A stretch of DNA of 64,000 nt from Hemicordylus capensis. Its lineage: Eukaryota > Chordata > Lepidosauria > Squamata > Cordylidae. A program made the position numbers and the translations under genes. The number at the start of each line of letters is the position of its first letter. Position 1 is the first letter of the stretch. The notes below the pieces were generated by a model that searched no databases, was not told the DNA's origin, and was given only the letters and a program-made list of their open reading frames with translations. Location: the NCBI RefSeq assembly GCF_027244095.1, contig NC_069657.1, positions 246,738,674-246,802,673 on the forward strand. Direction: 5' to 3'. Below are positions 37,801 through 45,477 of this stretch, in pieces.

Positions 37801-40800
37801 GGGACTGAGAGGTCTATTGCGAGTGTAGTGCTAAAGTTAAATCTGTTTCTTCATGTGAGAGGCTCAACGAACCCCAAGGGGAAATTCTCATATGATGAAG
37901 GGCTGTATCCCTCACCACAATTGTCTCTATCAGTCATTGGCTCTACCTATAATCAATGGTCTCCTATGCTTCTCTTTTGCAGCTTTTGTCTGGCCTCCTT
38001 GCCTGCCAACAGAGTACTGGTCCCATGTACCACCCAGTCCCCCACCATGCTGATTTGCTCATTTTTGCAAAATTGCAGTTGTGTCCTCTGTGATACTCTA
38101 GCTTGGGCCTCTTGGTATCTGATAGTTACTGCCTTTACAATATTATAGAGAAAGTTAAGTTAGCAAAGGAAACCTTCTTGAATTTCTCAAGTGCTTGATT
38201 TTTCCAGGTGAACAATAAATGTGGCTCAGTGGCCATATTATAATCCACCCCAGTTATATTGACTGGAAAAATTGCCTTTGCCTATCTTATTTTATTATTT
38301 TATTTAGCATATTTTCATACTGCCCAAAACACAAGTTCTCTGGGGGTAACCTTTGACATGAACTCTCTACTGCTGTGGTTCCAGAGTTGCAAGGTAGAAT
38401 GACTCCTGTGAGACGAAAGGACCTCACCAAAGCCCTTGCCAATATCTTCAAACATTGGGATGATGGGCCTCTCTGCAAATCCATCTGCTTGGGTCACCAA
38501 AGCCTCCTTGACCGTCTCGTATCCTGTCAGCACTACTATTTTCTGGAGCCCCATTTGGATGCTGAAGACAGGGCCATACACTTTTGACAACTGGAATTCA
38601 ACAAAAGGAAAATGAGATCTATAGTTCTGGTTATCATTCTGGTCATCAATCCAGTCCTTTATGCTGAGCAAGGAGTCTCTAGACGTAAACCATCCCTTAC
38701 AGAAGACTCCATTAATCTGTGCCTTCTATTTTTAATGGTGTATTTGTGATGCTTCTATACTTGACTATGATGTCAGTGTTTATTGAATTGTATTATTTTG
38801 TACCATTTTGCCTGGTCATCCATGCCAGCCCATTTGAACATCTCATTTAGGAATGATTTTGTTCCCCTCCACTCTGGTCTTGCAGCTTGCTATACTGTAT
38901 TTGCCATGTTTGTCAAATATAAATATGACTTGTTTGAAACCTAAGCACTCTTGCCTGCCTCTGTATTATGCCTGGCAATGCTAAAGCAGTCCCCTGCCCC
39001 TTTCCTTGTACTTCAAATACTTGTATTAAGTATGGTGCATATGGGATTCTCCATCTTAAAAGTGAGAAAATGTAGTTAAGGCAAATCCCCTTTGATTTAC
39101 AGGCATGAGTGTGGCTGCAACAACTGAACTAAAAAAAAGTGAGGACATTTGATGGGCCAAGGTCATCATGCCATGGGAGGGTGTGTGTGTAGAACATTCT
39201 GAGGTTGGAACGTTCCACCTCAAAACAGGCTGTTCCAAGTTTGGAACAAAACACCCCTAAAAAGGAAACCTGTTCCAAGCTAGGGGTGTGCACGGAACTA
39301 GCTGGTCTCGAACCAGAGTCTGGACTGGACCCGAATCGGACAGGGCCAGTTTGGTCTGGCATCCCCTCAACCCCCCCCCCAGTTCGGTTTGGTCCGGGGG
39401 AGGTCCGCAAACAATTTTTTAAACTTACCCCCTTTGGGGGACTTCCTGGAGGTGGCAGGGGGGTCTGCAAAGGTTCCCCCTCACCCCCGCCAGCCTCCCT
39501 TCATGATGCCACCAGCCGTTCGGCCGGCTCTTTGGCCTGTTCAGGCCTTCCCCCACTGGTGTGGTGGCCATTTTGGAGGCTGCCATGCCTGCGCAATTGG
39601 CCTATGCATGGCCTGGGTCACACAGAGGCCAATTGTGCAGGTGCGGCGGCCTCCAAAATGGCCACGGTACAGGAGGGGGAAGGCCGAATGAGCCGAAGAG
39701 CCAGCCGAGGGAGAACTTCCACAGACTCGCCCCCCCCCCAACACACACCAACTCCAACAATTCCCCTGAAGGGGGTAAGTAAATTTTTTTTTTTAAAAAA
39801 AATTAAAAACAAAAAAATTCACAAAGCTCCCAAACAGTCGGGGGGTGTTCGGTCCAGGGTTGGACCAAACAGGGGATGGTTCGATTTGACCCCGAACAGT
39901 TGAACCAAACTGAACACGTTCAATGTCAAACCTTTTTGCACATCCCTATTCCAAGGTGGAATGCTCTGACTCTGTTCTGAGCACCATTTTGTTGGTGATC
40001 ACCATTTGCATGGTCAGTAACACCATGGAAATGGCTGCTGCGCATGTGCAGCGGCCAGTAGAGCACCATTTTGGAATCCAAAATGGTGCTTAAACAGGTT
40101 TGGACCGTTCTGTTTTTCTAGTTGTGCTGATTGTAGTTGCCTACTGAGGTACCACTGCTGAGGTAACTGTACTCACCATATGCTCAGAGGCATATGCTCA
40201 GAGGCATATATTACCAAATTCTTCATAAACATTGTAATAGTCCCCGGCTTTTTCTGTTTCCGCCAGCCTACACAGGATTGGAGCATCTAGGACCTAGTCA
40301 AATGGTACTCCCATGGTAATGATATTGTAGAGCAGTACAATATCTCAGATCTCATGCTCTCATGACATGAACATCATGGGCTATTGGATTTCAATTGGAG
40401 CAGTCACACTGCTTTAATATCCTTGTAAACCAAACGATTTTGGCTTTAATTAATCACGGTATTACAACATCATACAATATCTCTTCTGCAAGAAGGTCAT
40501 TTTATGTACTTTAAATAACTTCACTGAATATTTCACGCATATACCTCACAGTTCAACGGAACATGTTTTGAATGTGCTTTTAAGAGGCATCGTTACTACC
40601 AGAATGCCTCTTTCCCCACTGAAAACAGTTGGAGGGGGCCCCCATCCTGCTCAATTCATTGTTGAACAGGGTGGGGGAAGGTTAGGTCTTTCTCAGCATG
40701 CCCCCCGCCCCCCCAATTTCCGCAACACAAAACAGCCATTTTGTTCTTTCAGTGGTAATCATGACACTCCTTTAAAACCTGTTCAGACCCATCTCCATTT

Positions 40801-41660
40801 TAACCCTCAGCCTCTAGAGCTCCCTTGTAGTTTCCTAAACAGAATTGCTTTCTGTTGTGAGGCCGCAAGTGAAACAGATTCTGTTGGCATGCCATCAGTT
40901 TTGTGAATTTCCTGTCTTTCTTTCTCTTGGGCTTTGGCAATAGTTGGTAATCCCACATTTTACCCAGCAAACCAACAAAATTGACCTACAAGAAGAAGCA
41001 AATATGCCCAGTAAATCTAATTGCTCAGGTTTCACCCAAACACAAGCTATCTGTTTGTATCTTCTGGTTCCCAATAGGTGAGCCTTATAGCTTATTACAA
41101 AAACCATAGATTTGACAGGTTACTTGGTCCTCCTACGGCAATTCCTCCTCTCTGGTCCCTGCTTCTCAACTCATTGCCTGCTCATTGGTCCCATCTCCTT
41201 CAGCCTCTCTGCACTGCGCTTACTGTTGAATGCAGTATGCAAATAATTTCAATTAATTAATTAATTACTTAAAATATTTCTATACCGCCCCAAACTAGCG
41301 TCTCTGGGTGGTTTACAATTAAAAATAATCAAATAAGCAACAAGAATACAGTGTATGTCCTTTGTTTTGTTATTTCACACCTTGCAGCCTTCACTTGTAA
41401 TGGGACAGGTTGACATTTCTCTGACCAATACAGCACTGTGACATCTGCACTGCTGTGAAAAGAATAGAAAGCTTTACCTTTAACATTGTAGTGTGAGGTC
41501 TCTTCAGATCCATGATGTGCAGATTACCAATGAATGGTAGAGGTCTAGGTCCTGGTGGAAAACCTTTATTGCTGGAATTCCATAAACTGCCCATTTTAAA
41601 AAGAAATACAGTTGTAAAGACAGACAGGAACAATATCGAAATAGGATCAAGCCAATCCAT
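17346..41660 (-). CDS. Complete nine-exon cytochrome P450 family 2 gene (gene B)
   Basis: Haem-thiolate monooxygenase, expected to be anchored in the endoplasmic reticulum and to oxidise small lipophilic substrates with electrons from P450 reductase. Exons from the 5' end: 41660-41478, 38590-38428, 34533-34384, 34032-33872, 23637-23464, 22080-21933, 19889-19705, 18038-17897, 17533-17346. All introns are GT-AG and phases match the CYP2 nine-exon plan. They total 1494 bp, giving 497 residues with no internal stop. Visible landmarks: N-terminal membrane segment (about 7-22), proline hinge [13 protein letters not shown] (34-46), C-helix WKVMR (125-129), I-helix AGMDTT (303-308), ELQR (359-362), and haem loop FSAGRRICAG with Cys440. 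It looks functional. FAAGMDTT and the [17 protein letters not shown] block resemble CYP2K-like proteins of fish and reptiles, but I cannot fix the subfamily. Substrate is unknown. Confidence 0.93.
17897..18038 (-). CDS. Gene B exon 8
   Basis: 142 bp after a TGCAG acceptor; encodes [32 protein letters not shown] and FMPFSA, the meander and the start of the haem loop. Donor GTAACT. Confidence 0.93.
18197..18356 (-). mobile_element. SINE-like repeat with L2-type tail, part 1 of a split copy
   Basis: Tail part ('aaatatttatatgctgcttttcaacaaaagttcccaaagcgg' on +) of the repeat also at 13931 and 28807. The element continues at 19428-19512 beyond a hAT insertion. Confidence 0.65.
18357..19427. mobile_element. 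hAT non-autonomous element, TAGGGNTGTGCA family
   Basis: The ends are TAGGGGTGTGCAC and GCACATCCCTA, and the perfect 8-bp target duplication is GATGGATA (18349-18356, 19428-19435). It splits a SINE-like repeat in gene B intron 7 and is itself host to a 5S SINE at 19009-19326. No transposase is seen. Confidence 0.85.
19009..19326 (-). mobile_element. 5S rRNA-derived SINE, minus strand
   Basis: The complement shows the 5S-like head (GCTAAGCAGGGTCCACC, GTTGCATATGAAAGGGAGACT) and the CR1-like tail ending GTTCC. Probable target repeats 'ttcttaggaac' and 'ttcttagaacc' flank it. Confidence 0.75.
19428..19512 (-). mobile_element. SINE-like repeat, part 2 of a split copy
   Basis: It continues the repeat interrupted at 18356 ('aaataaagagaaccaccacttttaaaaggtgcc' on +). 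Together the halves match 28807-29060. Confidence 0.65.
19705..19889 (-). CDS. Gene B exon 7
   Basis: 185 bp; encodes [11 protein letters not shown], the K-helix AVIHELQRF (ExxR) and [20 protein letters not shown]. Acceptor TTCTCAG, donor GTGATC. Confidence 0.93.
20140..20370 (+). mobile_element. L2-type LINE 3' end
   Basis: An AT-rich tail with 'gtgagccgccctgagcag' and 'ggggtataaatatttcaaataaataa', the usual L2 3' terminus of reptiles. Lies in gene B intron 6. Confidence 0.7.
20728..21113. mobile_element. 386-bp hAT non-autonomous element
   Basis: Ends CAGAGGCGTAACTAGGG and CTATAGTTACGCCTCTG. Perfect 8-bp target duplication CACCAGAG (20720-20727, 21114-21121). GC-rich interior, no transposase. 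Confidence 0.9.
21933..22080 (-). CDS. Gene B exon 6
   Basis: 148 bp; encodes the I-helix with [20 protein letters not shown], including the oxygen-activation acid/threonine pair. Acceptor CACTAG, donor GTGAGT. It is 6 bp longer than the usual 142 bp of CYP2 exon 6. Confidence 0.92.
22482..22975 (-). mobile_element. CR1 LINE 3' part, minus strand
   Basis: The complement carries the CR1 C-terminal coding region ('...ttctccctcttctcacaacactagaaccagag') and the block preceding the tail. It lies in gene B intron 5 and is truncated at both ends relative to a full element. Confidence 0.8.
23464..23637 (-). CDS. Gene B exon 5
   Basis: 174 bp, phase 0 at both ends; encodes [16 protein letters not shown] to [12 protein letters not shown], the F-G region that lines the substrate channel in CYP2 enzymes. 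Acceptor TTTTCAG, donor GTAATG. Confidence 0.93.
23690..24149. other. Unassigned intronic sequence before the LINE
   Basis: It contains repeated 'aactgcagttaa'-type motifs in both orientations, suggesting a decayed fold-back element, but no clear ends or target duplication. Confidence 0.3.
24305..24727 (+). CDS. LINE upstream ORF (140 codons)
   Basis: The product starts [12 protein letters not shown], is rich in Gln, Pro, Ser and Thr, and has no domain I recognise. It ends with TGA at 24725-24727 and is followed, in the same frame, by TAG at 24731-24733 and then the endonuclease/RT frame. It may be a separate ORF1 or the N-terminal part of a single long ORF. Known Vingi-type elements are, as I recall, single-ORF, which favours the second view. 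Confidence 0.55.
   Translation: MPFSQGQMGVDLQQELELIKTDLPLLAHLAEAFKQPEISPKKDRWFNLLADPHFAAAMPLLKSGQDCPNTPDSSTKSTSLESQVATMNTNTLIVPIQTPAPHIDFNPTVPQEKQEIPSLETGQETLTQVISRGKEAPSTQ
24734..28057 (+). CDS. LINE endonuclease-reverse transcriptase ORF, uninterrupted
   Basis: An open frame of 1108 codons with no stop or frameshift. Domains in order, counting residues from a TTG at 24809: APE-type endonuclease, with YWNVGGW just before that point, LMQETW (about 11), GGDFNAR (about 121) and SDHHPV (about 230); reverse transcriptase with [10 protein letters not shown] (about 596), [19 protein letters not shown] (about 655) and [10 protein letters not shown] (about 695); a C-terminal knuckle CPCG-x9-H-x4-C (about 1007). 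All catalytic residues I can check are present. The frame has no ATG before the endonuclease start: upstream it reaches the TAG at 24731, and the first in-frame ATG would remove YWNVGGW. Initiation is therefore unclear. Confidence 0.85.
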   Translation, partial: ADQHGLVLVYWNVGGWEARSKDPSCLSFLDSFDIILMQETWALSDPVLNGFYIFSLPAAKSKKKGRPSGGLGTFISTKLWASAKWVSSLDNIALTVEVAHNQTVVLIVNVYLPPKGRAQEIKDTWGKLEGYILALTEESPNASIILGGDFNARMGPSDEFLYARHKRSPPIWEEYVLPYPRLSKDNVSNLSGYCLAQMTYGLDLFVLNGSVDNDHPAELTFWAGRRASAIDYFIISRCLAQYSPSLEVVPQVESDHHPVTLLLQNLPGLKQLESVPAMKIKENCCRTRWSQSLAQTISTLLQSQHLQKLSQDMLDSLDPVQTIQVYNSITLELQKHLIYKQRESPKGQWRPSKPWFDQECVECRHHLLERYQSYKLDPIATSAQELLLQKKQYKQLIKQKKRIYMKSSWDLLLHSIQSRQQSLFWRAVAGIPLGRYLTPDAHIHPELWERHFRKLFWEEGTLSGPFIFNEEPLPDWPPVSIAEVSDLIHQLKPGKAPGADLVPPELFLSNIDWWAPVLASLFTAIDSSGCIPKDWGLAIIVPIYKKGCRSDPGNYRLISLLSTVSKLYAKHLYGKLRDWMAQDNILADEQAGFREGRSTVGHCFVLHHLAQKYAQSLHVAFVDLRFAFDSIPRDRLWDKLRVSSIDRRLLALIRALHTSPSMRIRYNPQGGLTRAIPIGKGVRQGCVLAPLLFNLYINDMVTQLDSCEFHPPKLAGRSISVLLYADDAAILARTPVGLRRALGALAVYCKTERLSINYQKTKVLSFARRPKRRVWKIDGQRIEQVQNFVYLGVAVHSSGSRRAHALHVAQAAQNSARAILQFYRSRGGHLIPAAIKLFQVKPLAQLLYGAQLGPYTDLFPLEVVQSKFLRALFQTPKCTSNVRLRLEAGLVRVEARCWQMALFYWLRVHSSEIGLSRLVLADSYQSTWKRSLNQKMTSLGLDQSALLTQSLETARKSIKQRIEDIERQTDMARVPDFQCQESVRYCLAPAPYLTALEVPPLRKAFTLARCNALPSALLEGRYRGIPYGERLCPCGEGQVETVTHVLLECLLYRDLHFIHPLTVKFPGLDLPQMTARLLEGSNSSSTRQVAKFCSAALRFRKSLKMDK
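28807..29060 (-). mobile_element. SINE-like repeat with L2-type tail
   Basis: Complete-looking copy of the repeat at 13931 and 18197/19428. Its tail on the minus strand reads 'aagcggtatataaatatttgttgttg'. Confidence 0.65.
29300..29500 (-). mobile_element. 3' end of a LINE related to the 24150-28620 element
   Basis: The minus strand ends 'accataataaagatgattgattg...' with a (TTGA)n tail (29301-29344 on +). The terminal 'gt(c)..cataataaagat' block resembles the end of the LINE at 28620. Only the last ~160 bp are kept. Confidence 0.5.
29511..31715. mobile_element. 2.2-kb hAT element with internal tandem repeats
   Basis: Ends TAGGGATGTGCAC and GCTCATCCCTA, with 8-bp target duplication CCTGCGGC/CCTGTGGC. 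A small hAT element is nested at 29727-29928. The interior (about 30590-31110) has roughly 185-bp direct units containing 'cagtgccaactgtcaactgccatgtg', and an inverted copy lies at about 31190-31440. A second internal TAGGGATGTG terminus at 30142 suggests a nested or composite structure. No transposase ORF. Confidence 0.75.
29727..29928. mobile_element. 202-bp hAT element nested in a hAT element
   Basis: Ends CAGGGGCGTAACAAGG and GTAGTTACACCCCTG, with target duplication AGGAGGAA/AGCAGGAA. It contains a (CA)n microsatellite at 29783-29822. Confidence 0.8.
31740..31898. mobile_element. 3' end of a TAGGGNTGTGCA hAT element
   Basis: 'ggttggaccgaacagggatggt...gtttgcacatcccta' matches the right ends of the elements at 39281-39948 and 51217-54675. 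The left end is not found. Confidence 0.6.
32430..32880 (+). pseudogene. Decayed coding relic, unrecognised
   Basis: One + strand frame reads sensibly through 32452-32600 ([29 protein letters not shown]) and 32709-32860 ([30 protein letters not shown]), separated by stops. The helical, Gln/Glu/Leu-rich composition followed by a proline stretch recalls the C-terminal tails of Myb/SANT-like accessory proteins of PIF/Harbinger transposons. No DNA-binding domain is visible, so the assignment is weak. It lies in gene B intron 4, antisense. Confidence 0.3.
33872..34032 (-). CDS. Gene B exon 4
   Basis: 161 bp; encodes [20 protein letters not shown] to [12 protein letters not shown], the E-F helix region. 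Acceptor TTTTAG, donor GTAATC. Confidence 0.93.
34384..34533 (-). CDS. Gene B exon 3
   Basis: 150 bp; encodes [20 protein letters not shown] with the C-helix WxxxR that contacts a haem propionate, then the D helix. Acceptor CTTCAG, donor GTGGGT. Confidence 0.93.
34620..34668. repeat. (GT)n(TA)n(CA)n microsatellite
   Basis: A compound dinucleotide repeat that can fold on itself; in gene B intron 2. Confidence 0.95.
34797..34853. repeat. (GA)n microsatellite
   Basis: An uninterrupted GA run of nearly 60 bp just before a hAT insertion. Confidence 0.95.
35405..35615 (+). mobile_element. tRNA-derived SINE (CORE/MIR-like group), copy 1
   Basis: 'tgatgtagtggttagagtg' (box A), 'gagtttaaatcccc' (box B), then 'ctgggtgactctgggccaatcac' and 'cctacctcacagggttgttgtgagg'. 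The same family is at 35636 and 42853. Confidence 0.75.
35636..35875 (+). mobile_element. tRNA-derived SINE (CORE/MIR-like group), copy 2
   Basis: Starts 'gagccagcgtggtgtagtggttagag', has a box B GAGTTCAAATCCCC and ends in an (AAAAC)/(AATAATAA) tail. It lies directly after copy 1. Confidence 0.75.
36480..36650 (+). repeat. Direct repeat flanking an L2 end, left copy
   Basis: 'gcgaggcattcca...cttcccctgg...tccttcttctttg...gtccc.actaca' through 'agctaat.atagagtcac.ggaacag' matches 37105-37290. The L2 3' end lies between the two copies. Confidence 0.65.
36690..37100 (+). mobile_element. L2-type LINE 3' end
   Basis: Translates as the L2 C-terminal end ([12 protein letters not shown]-like, then [17 protein letters not shown]) followed by 'gtgagccacccaggg' and an AT-rich tail. 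In gene B intron 2. Confidence 0.7.
37105..37290 (+). repeat. Direct repeat flanking an L2 end, right copy
   Basis: Second copy of the 36480-36650 segment, diverged by small indels. Confidence 0.65.
37291..38427. other. Gene B intron 2, unassigned part
   Basis: A 152-codon + strand frame at 37690-38148 shows no family features and is probably chance. AT-rich remnants near 38286-38330 resemble an L2 tail. Confidence 0.4.
38428..38590 (-). CDS. Gene B exon 2
   Basis: 163 bp; encodes [20 protein letters not shown] to [10 protein letters not shown], the beta-1 sheet and B helix. Acceptor TTCCAG, donor GTGAGG. Confidence 0.93.
39281..39948. mobile_element. hAT non-autonomous element, TAGGGNTGTGCA family
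   Basis: Ends TAGGGGTGTGCAC and TGCACATCCCTA, with target duplication TTCCAAGC/TTCCAAGG. The GC-rich interior contains inverted 'ggccattttggaggc'/'gcctccaaaatggcc' arms. In gene B intron 1. Confidence 0.85.
39949..41246. other. Gene B intron 1, unassigned part
   Basis: Nothing recognised from 39957 to about 41060. From there to 41395 it aligns with the gene A relic at 12830-13100. Confidence 0.4.
41247..41333 (-). mobile_element. L2-type 3' tail fragment
   Basis: 'tataccgccccaaactagcgtctctgggtggtttacaatt' flanked by (AATT)n. Absent from the aligned gene A intron 1, so inserted after the duplication or lost there. Confidence 0.6.
41478..41660 (-). CDS. Gene B exon 1
   Basis: 183 bp, 61 codons from ATG (41658-41660); encodes the N-terminal anchor [15 protein letters not shown], the hinge [14 protein letters not shown] and ends at HTTMLK with donor GTAAAG. 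The start is the usual CYP2 distance (about 12 residues) before the end of the anchor. Confidence 0.92.
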
Positions 41661-42352
41661 TTCCTTTCAATAAGCAGTTTTCGGTAGTGATTATAATGAA
41701 AATAGGATTCTAGTCTGTTCAAGAACAGTGTCTGTCAATGGAACTGAGGCACACAAATCTTTCAAATAGTTGTATCAGATGCTGCCTAGGAATAGCATTT
41801 GAAGATCCAGTTTAATAGATTGTGTTCTCCTTCCTACAGAATTCTTTTTCCTCTTCAGCTATTCAAATCTATTCCTAATATTTAACTGGATACACGGTGT
41901 CCACGCCTTCAAATACAACTTTGCAAAACAGGTTTAAACTCTCTTGGCTTCCAACCAAAGGCCAAACCCTCTGGATCAGCTGCAAGGTTACTCTAGTAAA
42001 TCATACATCGTACAAAGAGGAGAGTTGCCAAGTCCTCCTGAGTTCACTCTTGTATTGCAGAAAGACTGAAAATTGATTATCAGGACCATGAACTCTTCCC
42101 TAATTGAACAGCCTACAAGTCTTCTCCTGTAAAGGATTTTTCTAACATCAGTTGGTCTAGATATTGGAACAGGGGAAGGGGGAGGGAGATCTTTGCAGCT
42201 GTTTTCTGCAGCGGTTGCTTGACTCTCTTCCTTGAGCCCTCTCTGGCGCTGTCTGCTTTTCAGCTTTCTGTGCTGAATCAGAATGTAAAGACATAAGGAG
42301 GACATTGAAGATTAGGAGCAGTTTTACCAAAATACCTGGGTGGAACTTTGTC

Positions 42353-42360
42353 TTTATATA
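42353..42360 (-). promoter_or_regulatory. Candidate TATA box upstream of CYP2 gene B
   Basis: TATATAAA on the minus strand, in CTATATAAAGAC, about 690 bp before the ATG. If used, the 5' UTR would be long or contain an intron. Position and motif only. Confidence 0.3.
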
Positions 42361-42852
42361 GCCATGGTTACATAACCTAGATGATGTAACTGATATACCA
42401 AAAAGAGGTTCTTTGTCTGGGTGGTGTTAAATGTCAGTCACACACACACAGAGGCAAAGCTTATAAGTTTAGGGGCCATGCTAATCTGCTCTGCATCATT
42501 CAAATTTTAGTATATGTTAACCTTCTGGGGCTGAGAACTCCCCTCCCCCCACCCCAAGGATGTGTGACTGGATGACGTATCTGGAAATGGCCACACTTCC
42601 ACAAAACCTGTCCAGGCATGCTCAGAAGAGGTGCAGAATAGGCTCCCTGCACCAATCTCAGACATTTATGGACCACTAGGAAATGGGTCCACCCATCCAT
42701 TTTTTGCATTGTTACTGGCTGAAATGAGACACCGTGAGGCATTTTACACTTTTGCAGAGACCATGGTGGAGTTCAGGACACCACTGTGCCCTGTGGGTCT
42801 ATTTTTACTGCTTGCATCCTTGAAACTTAGTAGGGCCCTGTCCATTTTTAGG

Positions 42853-43070
42853 ATATCACAGAGCCAGCGTGGTGTAGTGCTGGACTAGGACCAGGGAGCC
42901 CCGAGTTCAAATCCCCATTCAGCCATGATACTTGCTGGGTGACTCTGGGCCAGTCACTTCTCTCTCAGCCTAACCTACTTCACAGGGTTGTTGTGAGGAG
43001 AAACTTAAGTATGTAGTACACTGCTCTGGGCTCCTTGGAAGAAGAGTGCAATAGAAAATGTAAAAAATAA
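42853..43070 (+). mobile_element. tRNA-derived SINE (CORE/MIR-like group), copy 3
   Basis: 'gagccagcgtggtgtagtg', GAGTTCAAATCCCC, 'ctgggtgactctgggccagtcac' and 'cacagggttgttgtgagg', matching the copies at 35405 and 35636. Confidence 0.75.
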
Positions 43071-43136
43071 GAAAAAGGAAAAAAAATACTCCCCACCCTC
43101 AAGCATGATCTGGACTCCAGCACATCTCCTGAAGGA

Positions 43137-43511
43137 GTGGATATGGAATCTGAAAACAGAGATCATCAAGAAGCAGATATGGAATCTGAGAACCAAGAGC
43201 ACAGAAAAGTGAGTTCATCCAATTCTGAAACAGAAGCTCATGTGAAACAGAAGCTGCGTAGAAAAAAATGGGTGAATAGCAGACCCTATTATTCATGGTG
43301 TGACAAGCGATGTGGGGAGTATACGTATGATGATGAGTGTGGGTGTCATTCTGAACTAACGGACCCTGGGTATCTTATTGTTACCTTAAGTGCTGCAGGT
43401 CAAGTGAAGATTGGTCAGTGTGTGTGTCCGGCTACATGTCCCTGTCCCCTTTACCAAGCCTGGGTAGGCTTACCGGGTCCAGCCTCAGAGCAGGGACAGG
43501 GAGGGAGCTGA
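43137..43511 (+). other. Open frame of unknown nature (124 codons)
   Basis: The frame encodes an acidic start with a repeated ADMESENQEH-like unit, a basic KQKLRRKKW stretch and a cysteine cluster WCDKRCGEYTYDDECGC. I do not recognise the family. It precedes a CR1 fragment on the same strand and is probably repeat-derived, not a host gene. Confidence 0.3.
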
Positions 43512-43974
43512 GCGTCACCGTGTGCCTTCTCCATCCCACGCTACTTGCTCCTTGTACCTGCCTCTTTTTATTCCCTGTAATTGTCTACCCTTTACAGCTG
43601 CTGCCAATGTCTCTCTCCCTCCTCCCTCCTCCTGCTCAGACCTCCTGCTGATGTTATCCTTGTGCGCCTCCCCTCCGGCCCTTTCTGTGCTCTGCGCCTC
43701 CTCCACTGGAGCCAAGCCCCACCCATTGGCAGTCATTCCTCCACTTCTCCTTGGCTGCCACCCGTTGCTGCCTCCTCAGACCCCCTCACCACTCCATCCT
43801 TGGAGGTAAGGAGAGCTGGCCTCGCCGGACACAGTGATTTTGAGATGCCAATTCCTGGCAATCCACAATTCTCTTACTGTAGGACTATATGCATTTCTTC
43901 ATCATCGGAGAATGAGAGGGAGGTTTCTGATGACTGTGTACTTACAAAACCTGCAGAGAAAACACCAGCTGAGG

Positions 43975-45477
43975 AACTGTTGTGGAATCTGGGTGATCTT
44001 ATGGGTGACAATACAAGGACTGAAAGGAAATGTCCATTAGGGATATGCTATCGCCCTCTGGATCAAAACAATGAGAGTGACCTGGAGAAGAAACTAAGAG
44101 AGGCATCAAAGAGAAACAGAGCAGTAATAACTGGTGACTTCAATTACCAATACAAACACTAGGTGAATTCACATTCAGGTAGTGAAAAAGAGGCCAAATT
44201 TCTGTGCCTTAGAACAGTTAGTTGCAAAACCAATCAGAGAGATGGCGACCTTGGACTTAATCCTGAGTGATGCCCAGGATCTGGTGCGAGATGTCAGAGT
44301 TTTAGAACCATTGGGTAGCAGTGACCATAGTATGATCCAATTCAGCTTCTATGCGAGTGGAGCATTGCCAAGGAAGTCCAAAACTGATGCGCTGGACTTC
44401 AGAAGAGGAAACTTCTCAAAAATGAGAGGACTGGGAAAAAGGAAGCTGAAAGAGAAAGTCAGAAGGGTCAAATCACTCCAGAAAGAATGGAACTTATTTA
44501 AAGTCACAATAATAGAAGTTCATTTGGAATGCATACTGAGGAAAGGTATTGCCAAGTTCAGGAGGACACCATGCAAAAAGAGAGTTTGAGGAGCATATAA
44601 CTAGACGTGCCAAGGGGAATTTTAAAAAACTCCTTTAAATATATGAGCAGCAGAAAACTTGCCAGGGAGGTGGTTGGACCCTTAGATGATGAGGACATGA
44701 AAGGGATTATTAAGGAGGATAAGGAGATTGCAGAGAAGCTGAATGAGTTCTTTGCATCTGTCTTCATGACAAAGAACACTGACCAGATACCCTCTCCAGA
44801 ACGGAGCTTCCCAGGCGTGGAGGCTGAAGAACTGGGCCAATTTGATGTGATGAGAGAGGATGTTCTAAACTGTGTTGAGGAACTAAAAATTAAAACAAAT
44901 CACCAGGGCCGGATGGCATCCACCCAAGATTCTGAAGGAACTCAAATGTGAAATTGCTGATCTCCTAGCAAAAATATGTTACTTGTCCCTACAGTCATAT
45001 ATGTAGGGACAAGTAACATATATGTTACTTGTCCCTACAGTCGGCCCTACAGTCAGGCTTTGTACCAGAGGACTGGAAAGTAGATAATGTAACTCCGATT
45101 TTCAAAAAGGGGTCCGGGGGGATCCAGGAAATTACAGGGTGGTTAGCTTAACTTCTGTGAAGGGTAAATTTGTGGAAAGCATACTTAAGGACAAAATTGG
45201 TAAACACATAGAAGAATGGACCTTGCTGAAAGAGAAACAGCATGACTTCTGTAAGGGTAAGTCATGCCTCACAAAACCTTTGGAATTCTTTCATAGTGTC
45301 AACAGGAATGTGGTTAAAGGTGATCCGGTTGACTTAGTATACTTGGATTTGCAAATAGCTTTTGACAAATTTCCCCACCAAAGTAAACTTAGGAGCTATG
45401 GAATAAGAGGACAGGTTCATGTATGGATTGGTAACTGATTGAAAGACAGGAAACAGAGGGTAGGAATAAATAGACAT
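43975..45477 (+). mobile_element. CR1 LINE, left part, split by a DIRS-type element
   Basis: CR1 endonuclease (CPLGICYRPLDQNNE, VITGDFNYQ, LGSSDHSMIQFSF) and RT (FVPEDWKVDNVTPIFKKG, VYLDLQIAFDKFPHQSKL) in several frames with stops. The copy stops at 45477 and the family sequence resumes at 50643. Confidence 0.8.

Noticed and set aside
37690-38148. 152-codon + strand frame in CYP2 intron 2
   Set aside because: No domain, no codon bias evident, and no sign of splicing or a promoter; probably chance.
41988-42305. 105-codon minus-strand frame upstream of CYP2 exon 1
   Set aside because: It lies in the putative 5' UTR/promoter region, has no CYP2 or other family features, and no splice link to exon 1 can be argued.
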